Positions 28,613-37,748 of a stretch of 64,000 bases of DNA are shown piece after piece. The notes below the pieces were generated by a model. That model was not told the origin of the DNA and ran no database searches. It saw only the letters and a program-made list of their open reading frames with translations. The position numbers and the translations under genes were made by a program. Each line of letters opens with the position of its first letter. Positions within the stretch are counted from its first letter, which is position 1. The stretch comes from Aureimonas flava. Lineage in GTDB: Bacteria > Pseudomonadota > Alphaproteobacteria > Rhizobiales > Rhizobiaceae. The DNA lies in NCBI RefSeq assembly GCF_003583935.1, contig NZ_QYRN01000007.1, positions 124,001 through 188,000 of the forward strand, given 5' to 3'.

Positions 28613-29311
28613 ATGAAGAGATCGCGGGTCAACGAGATCATCCGGGAGAGCGATGCGTTCATCCGCTCGTTCGGCTACGTCATGCCGCCCTTCGCCTACC
28701 TGCGGCCTGCCGAGATGCGGGCGCGGCGGGCGGACCTTGCGGCGGTGGTCGACCGGCGCCTCGGCTGGGACATCACCGACTACGGGCGCGGCGACTTCGA
28801 TGGCCTCGGCCTGTTCCTGTTCACCACGCGCAACGGCGACAACGCCGACCTGAAGGCGGGGCGCGGCATGCTCTATGCCGAAAAGATCATGATCTCGCGC
28901 AAGGACCAGCTCTCGCCGATGCACCGGCACGACCTGAAGGCCGAGGACATCATCAACCGGGGCGGGGCGACGCTGGCGCTGAAGCTCTACACCGCCGGGC
29001 CGGACGGCGAGATCGACACGTCGCTGCCCGTCAACGTCGTGACCGACGGCATGCGCCGCCAGATGCGGGGCGGCGACATCCTGCGCCTCGTCCCCGGCGA
29101 GAGCGTGACGCTGATGCCGGGCGTCGACTGGCACGCCTTCTGGGGCGAGGGCGGGGACGTCCTGATCGGCGAGGTCTCGACCGTCAACGACGATCTGACC
29201 GACAACGTCTTCGCGGAACCCATCGGACGGTTCTCCGAGATCGAGGAGGACGAGGAGCCGCTGCACCTTCTCGTCTCCGACTACGACAAGTGGCTGGGCG
29301 AGGGCCGATAA
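28613..29311 (+). CDS. D-lyxose ketol-isomerase-like cupin
   Basis: A 232-residue cupin-fold sugar isomerase of the D-lyxose/D-mannose isomerase family, which interconverts D-lyxose and D-xylulose with a divalent metal. The metal-binding motif SPMHRHDLKAEDI gives H104, H106 and E111, and a later histidine sits in VDWHAFW. The FGYVMPPFAYLRP opening and YDKWLGEG end fit the family. GGAGGAGG lies 6 nt before the ATG. No transporter or kinase for pentoses is adjacent, so the in vivo sugar is uncertain. The gene stands alone, 280 nt after udgX and 130 nt before the ATPase. Confidence 0.83.
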   Translation: MKRSRVNEIIRESDAFIRSFGYVMPPFAYLRPAEMRARRADLAAVVDRRLGWDITDYGRGDFDGLGLFLFTTRNGDNADLKAGRGMLYAEKIMISRKDQLSPMHRHDLKAEDIINRGGATLALKLYTAGPDGEIDTSLPVNVVTDGMRRQMRGGDILRLVPGESVTLMPGVDWHAFWGEGGDVLIGEVSTVNDDLTDNVFAEPIGRFSEIEEDEEPLHLLVSDYDKWLGEGR

Positions 29312-29441
29312 CTGTGGACGCCGGGCGCGGCGGGACTCCAGATCGGGCGCCCGCTCCGCTAGGCTGGGCCTTCCTCGACCTTGAACCATTCGGGCTCGCG
29401 CTTCCGGCGCGCGGGGCCGTTCGCATTGCGGAGACAGCCGT

Positions 29442-30965
29442 TTGACCAAGGTCGCCGTCGATCTCGGAACGACCGCCACGGGCGAGCCGGCGGAGATGGA
29501 CCTGGAGGAGCTCCTGTCCACGCGCCTCCTGGTCCAGGGCAATTCGGGCTCGGGCAAGTCGCATCTCTTCCGCCGGATCCTGGAGCAGAGCGCGGGCTGG
29601 GTGCAGCAGGCGATCATCGATCCGGAAGGGGACTTCGTGTCCTTCTCCGACCGTTTCGGCCATGTCGTGGTGGATGCCGACCGGACGCCGGCCGAGCTCG
29701 CGCGCATCGCGACGCGTATCCGACAGCACCGCGCCTCGGTGGTGCTCAACCTCGAGGGGCTCGACGCCGAGGTGCAGATGAGCTGCGCCGCCGCCTTCCT
29801 GAACGGCCTGTTCGACGCCGACCGGCACCACTGGTTCCCGATGCTGATCGCGGTGGACGAGGCGCAGATCTTCGCGCCCGCCATCGCGGGCGAGGTGGGC
29901 GACGAGGCGCGGCGCGTCTCGCTGGGCGCCATGACCAACCTCATGTGCCGCGGCCGCAAGCGCGGGCTGGCGGGCATGATCGCGACCCAGCGGCTCGCCA
30001 AGCTCGCCAAGAACGTCGCCGCCGAGGCGTCGAACTTCCTGATGGGCCGCACCTTCCTCGACATCGACATGGCGCGCGCGGCCGATCTCCTCGGCCTCGA
30101 CCGGCGGCAGGCCGAGCGGTTCCGCGACCTGGAGCCCGGCCATTTCGTGGCGCTCGGGCCCGCCCTGTCGCGCCGGCCGATCCCGTTGCGGATCGGGCCG
30201 GTGGAGACCGCCGGGCGCTCCGGGCGTCCCGTCCTGATGGCGCTGCCCGAGGCGAGCCCGGCGGAGATGGCCGATCTCATCTTCACCGCCGGGGCGGACG
30301 AGCCCGAGCCGCTGCCCGCCCCCGTGCGCCGCGAGCCGGCGGTGGCGACGCGCGAGCTCCTGGAGCGCGTGTCGGCCCCCCGTTTCGCGGCCCCGGCCCC
30401 GGCGGCGGAAGAGCCGATCGAGGAGGACGAGGAGACGATCGCCGAGCGGCAGGCGCGGCTCGACGCGATCTTCACCGACCTGATGGCCGACCCCGAGGCC
30501 GCCTTCCGTCCGGTGCAGACGCTGTATCAGGACTTCCTCACCCATTGCCGGCTGAAGCGCCTGTCGCCCGGCGCGCTCGATCTCGGCATGTTCCGCCGCA
30601 AGCTGGCGCTGGCGCGCGCGGGCGTCGGCTCGGACGGCGAGGACGAGGCCTGGACCGAGGTCGTGGCGCGCTCGGAGGAGCTGCCGGAGGACATGCAGGG
30701 CGTCTACCTGATGCTCGCCAAGGCGGCGCGCGACGCCGAGCCCTGCCCGGGCGACGAGGCGCTGGCGCGCGCCTACGGCAGCCACTCGCCGTCGCGCGGG
30801 CGCTTCCTCCTCACCTGGATGGCGGAGCGCGGCTACATCGCCGCCGAGACCGATTTCCGGGGCAATCGCGTGGTCACGATCGCCGGCAACAACTGGCGCA
30901 CGGGCGCGGGCAGCGCCAAGCCGCGCGGGGCCGCCGGAGCCCCCCGGCTTCGCCGCGCCACGTGA
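29442..30965 (+). CDS. HerA-like P-loop ATPase
   Basis: A 507-residue AAA+-related ATPase of the HerA/DUF87 group. Walker A is GNSGSGKS at 33-40 and Walker B is LIAVDEAQIF at about 137-146. MIATQRLAKLAKNVAAEASN carries the sensor and arginine-finger region. HerA-type enzymes translocate DNA and usually work with the nuclease NurA; neither nurA nor SIR2 is nearby, so the role is open. After an acidic linker (EEPIEEDEETIAE, about residue 325) the C-terminal third resembles no domain I recognise. The start is a TTG at 29442, without a clear ribosome site; the N-terminal beta-strand before the P-loop supports it. Confidence 0.8.
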   Translation: MTKVAVDLGTTATGEPAEMDLEELLSTRLLVQGNSGSGKSHLFRRILEQSAGWVQQAIIDPEGDFVSFSDRFGHVVVDADRTPAELARIATRIRQHRASVVLNLEGLDAEVQMSCAAAFLNGLFDADRHHWFPMLIAVDEAQIFAPAIAGEVGDEARRVSLGAMTNLMCRGRKRGLAGMIATQRLAKLAKNVAAEASNFLMGRTFLDIDMARAADLLGLDRRQAERFRDLEPGHFVALGPALSRRPIPLRIGPVETAGRSGRPVLMALPEASPAEMADLIFTAGADEPEPLPAPVRREPAVATRELLERVSAPRFAAPAPAAEEPIEEDEETIAERQARLDAIFTDLMADPEAAFRPVQTLYQDFLTHCRLKRLSPGALDLGMFRRKLALARAGVGSDGEDEAWTEVVARSEELPEDMQGVYLMLAKAARDAEPCPGDEALARAYGSHSPSRGRFLLTWMAERGYIAAETDFRGNRVVTIAGNNWRTGAGSAKPRGAAGAPRLRRAT

Positions 30966-31023
30966 GGCCCGGCGCGTCCGGGCGGGGCTCGTACCGGACG
31001 CCGATCCATGCCAGAAGGGCTGC

Positions 31024-31548
31024 ATGTTTCCCGAGACGCTCTGGACCGAAGACCTGATCCTGCGACCCATCGCCCTCGGCGACACGGGCGCGATCTTCGA
31101 CGAGTACGCGCAGGACCCCGAGGTCACGCGCTACCTGACCTGGGCGCCGCACACCTCCGTGCGCGAGACCGAGGACTACATCTCCCGGTGCATGGCGAGC
31201 GAGACCTCGCGCACCTACACGCTGCTGGGGCGACGCGACCGGCAGTTGCGCGGCGCGCTGACCATCCGGCGCGACGTGCCGGGCCGCATCGGCTTCGGCT
31301 ACGTCCTGTCGCGCCGATCCTGGAACCAGGGACTGATGAGCGAGGCGCTGACCGAGGTCGTCGCCTGGTCGATGAAGCAGCGCGACGTCTGGCGCGTAGG
31401 CGCCACCTGCGACGTCGACAACGTCGCCTCGGCCCGCGTCATGGAGAAGGCGGGCCTCCTGCGCGAGGGGCTCCTGAAACGCTGGATGGTGCATCCCAAC
31501 GTCGAGGACACGCCGCGCGACTGCTGGATCTTCGCCAGGGCCCGCTAG
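31024..31548 (+). CDS. GNAT N-acetyltransferase, RimJ/RimL type
   Basis: A 174-residue GCN5-related acetyltransferase. It begins with TEDLILRPIALGDTGAIFDEYAQDPEVTRYLTW, a typical RimJ-like substrate domain. The acetyl-CoA region is GYVLSRRSWNQGLMSEAL, and the C-terminal CDVDNVASARVMEKAG motif is diagnostic. Members acetylate ribosomal protein N-termini, amino acids or drugs, and the sequence does not reveal the substrate. An AGAAGGG site precedes the ATG, 58 nt after the HerA-like stop, so co-transcription is possible. Confidence 0.88.
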   Translation: MFPETLWTEDLILRPIALGDTGAIFDEYAQDPEVTRYLTWAPHTSVRETEDYISRCMASETSRTYTLLGRRDRQLRGALTIRRDVPGRIGFGYVLSRRSWNQGLMSEALTEVVAWSMKQRDVWRVGATCDVDNVASARVMEKAGLLREGLLKRWMVHPNVEDTPRDCWIFARAR

Positions 31549-31591
31549 CCCCGGCCGGCGCGCATCGGCGACCTCCCGCCCTGCCCGGCGG

Positions 31592-32182
31592 TCAGACCGG
31601 CGGCACGGAGACGCCGAGGAGGCGCAGCGTGCCGAGCACGAACCCGTCGCGGATCGCGAAGGCGATGGCGAGCTCCAGCACGAGAACGAGAGCGATCGTC
31701 CACCGGAGCGGCAGGGCGCGTGCGACCAGGAAGCCGGCCGCCACGAACACGGTGTCGCCGACGGCGTTGAGCACGCTGTCGCCGTGGTAGTCCGGCGCCC
31801 CCACGGCCTGCCCGAAGAGGGCGATGATCCAGGGCGTGTTCTCCATCAGCTCCCACACCGCGCTGGAGGCGAGGGCGGTCAGAAGGAGCCAGCTCGTCGG
31901 CCAGTGCGGGCGGGCGCGGACGAGCGCCAGGAACAGGCCGACGCCGTAGATCACGTGCAGCGCCGAGTACCAGTCGGCGAACTGCTGCGAGGAGCCGGGC
32001 GAGTGCGGGTCGCCGTCCCAGAGGCGGATCGCGCCGCAGTCGCAGACGAGCGGCCGGCCCATCAGGTCCAGCGCGGCCGCCATGACGAGGACGATCGCCG
32101 TGCCGACCAGGACCTGGCCTCCCGGACCGGCGAGAAGGGCGTTTTGCGCGCGGACCAGGGGGCGGGGGGCCATGTCTGTCAT
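31592..32182 (-). CDS. UPF0314/DUF2585 membrane protein, second copy
   Basis: A 196-residue membrane protein paralogous to the one inside the glycogen operon. Matching landmarks are a first hydrophobic helix (VLVGTAIVLVMAAALDLMG), PLVCDCGAIRLWDGDPHS for the two-cysteine motif, WYSALHVIYG with one of the two histidines, VWELMENTPW, and YHGDSVLNAVGDT before two hydrophobic helices. The shared Cys, Trp-Asp/His, Glu-Asn and GDS-N-D residues would line one side of the membrane and look catalytic or metal-binding, but no function is known. It starts 127 nt from, and divergently to, the carotenoid genes. Confidence 0.88.
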   Translation of the reverse strand: MTDMAPRPLVRAQNALLAGPGGQVLVGTAIVLVMAAALDLMGRPLVCDCGAIRLWDGDPHSPGSSQQFADWYSALHVIYGVGLFLALVRARPHWPTSWLLLTALASSAVWELMENTPWIIALFGQAVGAPDYHGDSVLNAVGDTVFVAAGFLVARALPLRWTIALVLVLELAIAFAIRDGFVLGTLRLLGVSVPPV

Positions 32183-32309
32183 GACGGCTGAACGCGAAGC
32201 GCCCGCTCCCGGTTGCGGTCCCCGGCGTCGTCCACAATCTTATGCGTCGCCGGGCGCGCGATCCACGCTATCTAACGCGGCGTCGCCCGCACCAACCTTC
32301 GGCATCCCC

Positions 32310-33572
32310 TTGCATTTCGGCCTCGTCTGCCCCCCGTTTCCGAGCCATGCGCGCGCCTTCGAGGCGCTGGCCACGGCCCTGGCCGAGCGCGGCCACCGCG
32401 CGACCTTCGTGATGAACGCGGGCGCCGGCGGCCTCGTGCGCCCCGGGCCCTGGAGCGTGCGCGAGGTCGGCCTCGGCAGCCCGGCGCGCACCGCCGGTGC
32501 GGGCTCCACCGGCCTGTTCGGCATCCTGCGCACGGTGGCCGACGCCGCCCGGCGCACGGAGGGGCTGGCGGCCGGCGGCGGTGCCGTCTTGGCCGCGGCG
32601 GGCGTCGACGCGCTGCTGGGCGATCAGATGGAGCCGGCCTCCGGCCTTCTGGCCGCCCATCTCGGCCTGCCCTTCGTCTCGGTCGCCTCGGCGCTGCCGA
32701 TCGATCCCGACCCGGCGACGCCGCCGCCCTTCCTGGACTGGCCCTTCGACGACAGCGCCGAGGGGCTGCGGCGCAACCGGGGCGGACGGCGCGTGGCCGG
32801 CCTGCTCCTACGCCGGCAGGCCGAGGCGATCCGCCGTTCGGCCCTCTCGCTGGGCCTGCCGCCGCGCGGAGGCATGGAGGACTGGCTGGCGCCGCTCGGA
32901 ACGCTGTCGCAGACCCCGCCCGAGTTCGACTTCCCCTATGCCGGGCGGCGGCGCATCCTGCGTGTCGGCCCCTTGCGCGCGCCGGGCGAGGGCGAGGCGC
33001 CGCTGCCGTTCCGGCCCGATCCCGTCCGCCCGCTCGTGTTCGCCTCGCTCGGCACGCTGCAGGGCCATCGGCTCGGGCTCTTCCGCGCGGTGGCTCGAGC
33101 CTGCCGGCGGCTCGGGCTGGACCTCGCCGTGGCCCATTGCGGGCGCCTGTCGGCGGCGGAGGCGGCCACGATCGACGCGCGCGTCGTGACCGACTTCCTG
33201 CCCCAGCGCGCGATGCTGCGGGTCGCCGCCGCCTGCGTCACCCATGCCGGGCTCAACACGGTGCTCGACGCGATGGAGGCCGGCGTGCCGACGCTCGCCA
33301 TCCCGATCGCCTACGACCAACCGGGCGTCGCCGCACGGCTGGTGCATCACGGCGCGGGCCTTCGGCTCGCGCGCCGCCGCCTGGCGCCGGATGCCGTGGA
33401 GGCCGCGCTGGAACGGCTCCTGGGCGAGCCCCGCTTCCGGGAGCGCGCGGGAGCGATCGGCGCGGCGATCGGGCGGGCCGGGGGCGCGCGCCGCGCGGCG
33501 GAGGCGGCGGAGGCCTGGGTCGCCGAGACCCTCCACGCCCGCTCCCGCCCGTGCATGGCGGAGCCCGCATGA
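32310..33572 (+). CDS. crtX: zeaxanthin glucosyltransferase
   Basis: A 420-residue GT1-family glycosyltransferase that adds glucose to the hydroxyl groups of zeaxanthin. FGLVCPPFPSHARAFEAL is the typical CrtX N-terminus. The C-terminal UDP-sugar motif runs from FLPQRAMLRVAAACVTHAGL through the AGVPTLAIPIAYDQPG segment. The start is best read as a TTG at 32310, because the preceding frame is low-complexity and unlike the family. The stop overlaps the crtY ATG (ATGA). It begins the crtX-crtY-crtI-crtB operon, in the gene order known from Pantoea-type clusters. The start is moderately certain; the identity is well supported by its neighbours. Confidence 0.88.
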   Translation: MHFGLVCPPFPSHARAFEALATALAERGHRATFVMNAGAGGLVRPGPWSVREVGLGSPARTAGAGSTGLFGILRTVADAARRTEGLAAGGGAVLAAAGVDALLGDQMEPASGLLAAHLGLPFVSVASALPIDPDPATPPPFLDWPFDDSAEGLRRNRGGRRVAGLLLRRQAEAIRRSALSLGLPPRGGMEDWLAPLGTLSQTPPEFDFPYAGRRRILRVGPLRAPGEGEAPLPFRPDPVRPLVFASLGTLQGHRLGLFRAVARACRRLGLDLAVAHCGRLSAAEAATIDARVVTDFLPQRAMLRVAAACVTHAGLNTVLDAMEAGVPTLAIPIAYDQPGVAARLVHHGAGLRLARRRLAPDAVEAALERLLGEPRFRERAGAIGAAIGRAGGARRAAEAAEAWVAETLHARSRPCMAEPA

Positions 33573-34735
33573 GCCTCGACGCCGATGTGATCCTCCTGGG
33601 CGGGGGCCTTGCCAACGGGCTGATCGCGCATCGGCTCGCCACGCGCCGCCGCGAGCTTTCGGTGATCGTGGTGGAGGGCGGCGAGGCGCTCGGCGGCAAC
33701 CACACCTGGAGCTTCCACGACGGCGATCTCAGCGCCGCCGAGCAGGACTGGATCGCCCCGTTCGTGGTCGCGCGCTGGCCGGACTACGACGTGCGCTTTC
33801 CCAACCGCCGGCGTCGGTTCGCCACCGGATACGCCTCGGTTTCCTCCGAACGCTTCCGCGAGATCCTCGCCGCGCAGCTCGGCGGCGGCGTGCGCTGCGG
33901 CGTTCCCGCCGTGGCAGCGACGCGCACCGGCGTCACCCTGGCCGACGGGACCGTCCTTGCCGCGCGGGCCGTGATCGACGGGCGCGGCGCCCGCCCGAGC
34001 CCGCATCTCGACCTCGGCTTCCAGAAGTTCCTCGGCCAGGAATGGGAGTTCGACCGCCCGCACGGGGTCCGGCGCCCGGTGATCATGGACGCCACCGTGC
34101 CCCAGCGCGACGGCTACCGATTCGTCTACGTCCTGCCCTTCTCGCCGACGCGCCTCCTGGTGGAGGACACCTACTACGCCGACCGGGGCGCGCTCGACGT
34201 CGAGATTCTGCGCGCCCATCTCGCCGACTACGCGCGCGCCGCCGGCTGGGGGGAGGGGCGGCTCCTGCGCGAGGAGCACGGCGTCCTGCCGATCGCGCTC
34301 GGCGGCGACATCGACGCGCTGATCGCCGCGGCGGACGGCATGCCGACCGTCGGCCTCGCCCACGCGCTGTTCCACCCCACCACCGGCTATTCGCTGCCCG
34401 ACGCGGTGCATGTGGCCGATCTCGTGTCGCGCGCGCCGGACGTGTCGCCGGATGGGCTGGCGCGCCTGCTCGACGCCCATGCGCGCAACATCTGGGCCGA
34501 CCGCAGCTACTTCCGCCTCCTCAACCGCCTTCTGTTCGGCGCCGGACGGCCGGAGGAGCGCTACCGTATCCTGGAACACTTCCATCGCCTGCCCGAACCG
34601 CTCGTGGCGCGGTTCTATGCCGCACGGCTGGACTTTGCGGACAAGCTGCGCATTCTCGCCGGCAGGCCCCCGGTCTCCGTGCTCAGCGCCGTCCGGGTTC
34701 TGGCCGCCTCCCGTTCGCGCAAGGACTCCGCATGA
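33569..34735 (+). CDS. crtY: lycopene beta-cyclase
   Basis: A 388-residue flavoprotein that cyclises both ends of lycopene to beta-carotene. It has an N-terminal dinucleotide-binding motif (LLGGGLANGLIAHRL), GGNHTWSFHD, the CrtY motif FQKFLGQEWEFD and the C-terminal FHPTTGYSLPDAV. It overlaps crtX and crtI by four bases each (ATGA). Length and motifs are those of the proteobacterial CrtY class rather than the plant-like CrtL class. Confidence 0.95.
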   Translation: MSLDADVILLGGGLANGLIAHRLATRRRELSVIVVEGGEALGGNHTWSFHDGDLSAAEQDWIAPFVVARWPDYDVRFPNRRRRFATGYASVSSERFREILAAQLGGGVRCGVPAVAATRTGVTLADGTVLAARAVIDGRGARPSPHLDLGFQKFLGQEWEFDRPHGVRRPVIMDATVPQRDGYRFVYVLPFSPTRLLVEDTYYADRGALDVEILRAHLADYARAAGWGEGRLLREEHGVLPIALGGDIDALIAAADGMPTVGLAHALFHPTTGYSLPDAVHVADLVSRAPDVSPDGLARLLDAHARNIWADRSYFRLLNRLLFGAGRPEERYRILEHFHRLPEPLVARFYAARLDFADKLRILAGRPPVSVLSAVRVLAASRSRKDSA

Positions 34736-36249
34736 AGCACGTGACCCCGCCCGCCGGCTCCGCGCCCCCAAAGACGGCCGTGGTGGTCGGCTCGGGCTTC
34801 GGCGGGCTGGCCCTGGCGATCCGGCTGCAGGCGGCGGGCGTCGCCACCGTGCTCCTGGAGAAGCGCGACAAGCCGGGCGGCCGGGCCTACGTCTACGAGG
34901 ACGGGGGCTTCGTGTTCGACGCCGGGCCCACGGTGATCACCGACCCCTCGTCGCTGGAGGAGCTGTTCGAGGTGGCCGGTCGCCGGCTCGCCGACTATGT
35001 CACGCTGCTGCCGGTCAGCCCGTTCTACCGCCTGTGCTGGGAGGACGGGTACCAGTTCGACTACGCCAACGACCAGGCCGAGCTGGACCGCCAGATCGGC
35101 GCCAAGAACCCGAAGGACGTCGAGGGCTATCGCCGCTTCCTCGCCTATTCGCGCGCCGTGTTCGAGGAGGGCTATCTCAAGCTCGGCACCGTGCCCTTCC
35201 TGCAGTTCCGCGACATGGTGCGCGCCGGACCGCAGCTCGCCCGGCTCCAGGCCTGGCGCTCGGTCTACGCCAAGGTCTCGGAGTTCATCGAGGACGACCA
35301 GCTCCGGCAGGCCTTCTCGTTCCACTCGCTGCTGGTCGGCGGCAACCCGTTCGCCACCTCCTCGATCTACGCGCTGATCCACGCGCTGGAGCGCGAATGG
35401 GGCGTGTGGTTCCCGAAGGGGGGCACCGGGGCGCTGATCGCCGGCATGGCGAAGCTCTTCGCCGACATCGGCGGACGCGTCGAGCTCGGCGCCGAGGTCG
35501 CGCGCATCACGGTGGACGGTCGGCGCGCGACGGGCGTCGTGACCCATGACGGGCGCGTCTTCGAGGCCGACCTCGTGGCCTCCAACGCCGACGTCGTCCA
35601 CACCTACGACGCGCTGCTGCGCGGCACGACGCGCGGCGCCTCGGAGGCGGCGCGGCTGAAGCGCAAGCGCTTCTCCATGTCGCTCTTCGTCCTGTATTTC
35701 GGCCTGAAGCGGCATCAGCCGCAGCTCCAGCACCACACCGTCCTGTTCGGCGCGCGCTACCGCGCGCTGATCGACGAGATCTTCCGCGCCAAGACGCTGT
35801 CGGGCGACTTCTCGCTCTATCTCCACAGCCCCTGCGCCACCGATCCCTCGCTCGCGCCGCCCGGCATGGGCAGCTACTACGTGCTGTCGCCCGTGCCCCA
35901 TCTCGGCAACGCGCCGATCGACTGGTCGGTGGAAGGACCGCGCTACGCGGAGCGCATCTTCGACTACCTGGAGGCGCGCTACATGCCGGGGCTCCGGGCC
36001 GATCTCGTCACCCACCGCATCTTCACGCCGAACGACTTCCGGTCCGAGCTGAACGCCCATCACGGCTCGGCCTTCTCGCTCGATCCGGTGCTGACGCAGT
36101 CCGCCTGGTTCCGCGCGCACAACCGCGACGACTGGATCCCGAACCTCTACCTGGTCGGCGCGGGCACGCATCCGGGGGCGGGCGTGCCGGGCGTCGTGGG
36201 CTCGGCCAAGGCGACCGCCGGGCTGATCCTCGGGCATGAGCGGGCCTGA
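34732..36249 (+). CDS. crtI: phytoene desaturase (lycopene-forming)
   Basis: A 505-residue FAD-dependent desaturase that introduces four double bases of unsaturation into phytoene to give lycopene. The FAD motif is VVGSGFGGLALAIRL. Family landmarks are PGGRAYVYED, FDAGPTVITDPSSLEELF, FHSLLVGGNPFATSSIY and the C-terminal NLYLVGAGTHPGAGVPG. The internal stretches closely resemble those I recall for Pantoea CrtI, which fits the four-step type and the shared gene order. The ATG overlaps the crtY stop, and crtB begins 14 nt before the crtI stop. Confidence 0.96.
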   Translation: MKHVTPPAGSAPPKTAVVVGSGFGGLALAIRLQAAGVATVLLEKRDKPGGRAYVYEDGGFVFDAGPTVITDPSSLEELFEVAGRRLADYVTLLPVSPFYRLCWEDGYQFDYANDQAELDRQIGAKNPKDVEGYRRFLAYSRAVFEEGYLKLGTVPFLQFRDMVRAGPQLARLQAWRSVYAKVSEFIEDDQLRQAFSFHSLLVGGNPFATSSIYALIHALEREWGVWFPKGGTGALIAGMAKLFADIGGRVELGAEVARITVDGRRATGVVTHDGRVFEADLVASNADVVHTYDALLRGTTRGASEAARLKRKRFSMSLFVLYFGLKRHQPQLQHHTVLFGARYRALIDEIFRAKTLSGDFSLYLHSPCATDPSLAPPGMGSYYVLSPVPHLGNAPIDWSVEGPRYAERIFDYLEARYMPGLRADLVTHRIFTPNDFRSELNAHHGSAFSLDPVLTQSAWFRAHNRDDWIPNLYLVGAGTHPGAGVPGVVGSAKATAGLILGHERA

Positions 36250-37162
36250 CATCGCGGCCATCTCGGCCGCGTCGATCGCCAGGGGGTCCAAGAGCTTCGC
36301 CGCCGCCTCGCGCCTGTTCCCGAAGCGCACGCGCGAGAGCGTCGTGATGCTCTACGCCTGGTGCCGGCACTGCGACGACGTGGTGGACGGGCAGGACGCG
36401 GGCTCGGCGCTGCGCCACGTCGACGGGCGGCCTCCGGCCGAGCGCATCGCGGCGCTGCGGCGCGACACGGACGCCGCCTTCCAGGGCGACACCGAGGGGC
36501 TGCATCCCGCCTTCGCCGCGCTCGCCGAGGTGGTGCGGCGCCACGACCTGCCCCGCGAGGACGCCGCGGAGCATCTGGCCGGGTTCGCCATGGACGCCGA
36601 CGGGGAAGCCTTCCGCACGCTGGACGAGCTCTTTCTCTACTGCTGGCGGGTGGCGGGCGTCGTCGGGGTGATGATGGCGCGCATCATGGGCGTGCGCGAG
36701 CCGGGGGTGCTGGATCGCGCCAGCGATCTCGGCCTCGCCTTCCAGCTCACCAACATCGCGCGCGACGTGGTGGACGACGCCGTGGCGGGCCGCGTCTACC
36801 TGCCGGCGGAATGGCTGGCGCAGGAGGGATTGGCGTCGGGCGAGCTCGCGGACCCGCGCCGGGCCGAGGCGGTGTTCCGACTGCGCCGGCGCCTGGTGCA
36901 GGCCGCCGAGCCCTACTATGCCTCGGCGCGGATCGGCGTCGGCGCCCTGCCGCCTCGCTCGGCCTGGGCGGTCGGCACCGCCTTCGGCGTGTACCGGCGC
37001 ATCGGGCTGAAGCTCGTGGCGCGCGGGCCGGAGCCCGTGCCCGAACGGGTGTCCACCTCGCGGGGGGAGAAGTTCGCCGAGATCGGGCGGGGGGCGGCGA
37101 TGGCGCTCGGGCGCCGCGCCGGGGCGCCGCGACCGCCGCTCCTGTGGACCCGGCCGCGCTGA
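36236..37162 (+). CDS. crtB: phytoene synthase
   Basis: A 308-residue squalene/phytoene synthase that condenses two geranylgeranyl diphosphates to phytoene. The two Asp-rich motifs are CRHCDDVVDG (D47, D48, D51) and LTNIARDVVDDAVAGRVYLP, which bind the Mg-diphosphates. It is the last gene of the plus-strand crt operon, overlapping crtI by 14 nt. The convergent crtZ ends 29 nt later. No obvious terminator is visible in that short gap. Confidence 0.95.
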   Translation: MSGPDIAAISAASIARGSKSFAAASRLFPKRTRESVVMLYAWCRHCDDVVDGQDAGSALRHVDGRPPAERIAALRRDTDAAFQGDTEGLHPAFAALAEVVRRHDLPREDAAEHLAGFAMDADGEAFRTLDELFLYCWRVAGVVGVMMARIMGVREPGVLDRASDLGLAFQLTNIARDVVDDAVAGRVYLPAEWLAQEGLASGELADPRRAEAVFRLRRRLVQAAEPYYASARIGVGALPPRSAWAVGTAFGVYRRIGLKLVARGPEPVPERVSTSRGEKFAEIGRGAAMALGRRAGAPRPPLLWTRPR

Positions 37163-37191
37163 CGCAAGGCGATCGCCGGGAAGCCGCCGCG

Positions 37192-37701
37192 CTACGGTGC
37201 CGCTCGGCGCTCCTGCGCCTCGGCCGCGACCTTTCCCGAGGCCCGGAGCTGGGCCGAGAGCGTTTCCACGGGCGGCGCGTAGAGGAAGCCGAAGGACACG
37301 CAGTCGTCCTTGCCCTTCACCGCGTGGTGCAGCCTGTGCGCCTGCACCAGACGCTTGGCGTAGCCCCGATGCGGGATGTGCCGGAACGGCCAGCGCTGGT
37401 GCACCAGCCCGTCGTGGACGATGAAGTAGAACAGGCCGTAGAGCGTGATGCCGCTGGCCACCGCCGTGACCACCGGCAGGTCGGCGAAGGTGCCCAGCGC
37501 GAACAGCGCCACCGCGAAGACCGCGAAGACCACGGCGTAGAGGTCGTTCTTCTCGAACAGGTCGTCGTGCGGCTCGTGATGGCTCTCGTGCCAGCCCCAG
37601 CCCCAGCCGTGCATGATGTACTTGTGCGCGGCCCAGGCCACCCATTCCATGACGAAGAAGACGGCGATCGCGATGGCGATCAGGGCGGGCCAACTGTCCA
37701 T
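37192..37701 (-). CDS. crtZ: beta-carotene 3-hydroxylase
   Basis: A 169-residue membrane di-iron hydroxylase that converts beta-carotene to zeaxanthin. The histidine boxes are visible: HKYIMH (26-31), HESHH (38-42), the HDGLVHQRWPFRHIPH stretch and HRLHH. The first two helices flank the first box. Several segments (HGWGWGWH, NDLYAVVFA, CVSFGFLYAPP) match the Pantoea-type CrtZ as I recall it. The start at 37701 has GAAGGGA upstream; an in-frame ATG 13 codons earlier is possible. It lies downstream of crtE, behind an attenuator-like hairpin pair. Confidence 0.95.
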   Translation of the reverse strand: MDSWPALIAIAIAVFFVMEWVAWAAHKYIMHGWGWGWHESHHEPHDDLFEKNDLYAVVFAVFAVALFALGTFADLPVVTAVASGITLYGLFYFIVHDGLVHQRWPFRHIPHRGYAKRLVQAHRLHHAVKGKDDCVSFGFLYAPPVETLSAQLRASGKVAAEAQERRAAP

Positions 37702-37748
37702 GGGTCGAGCGATCCCTTCCGTTCGGAACATGGCATCCATACAGGATC

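Noticed and set aside
29442-31548. HerA-based antiphage defence island
   Set aside because: No NurA, SIR2, DUF4297 or other defence gene is adjacent. The neighbours are a sugar isomerase and an acetyltransferase.
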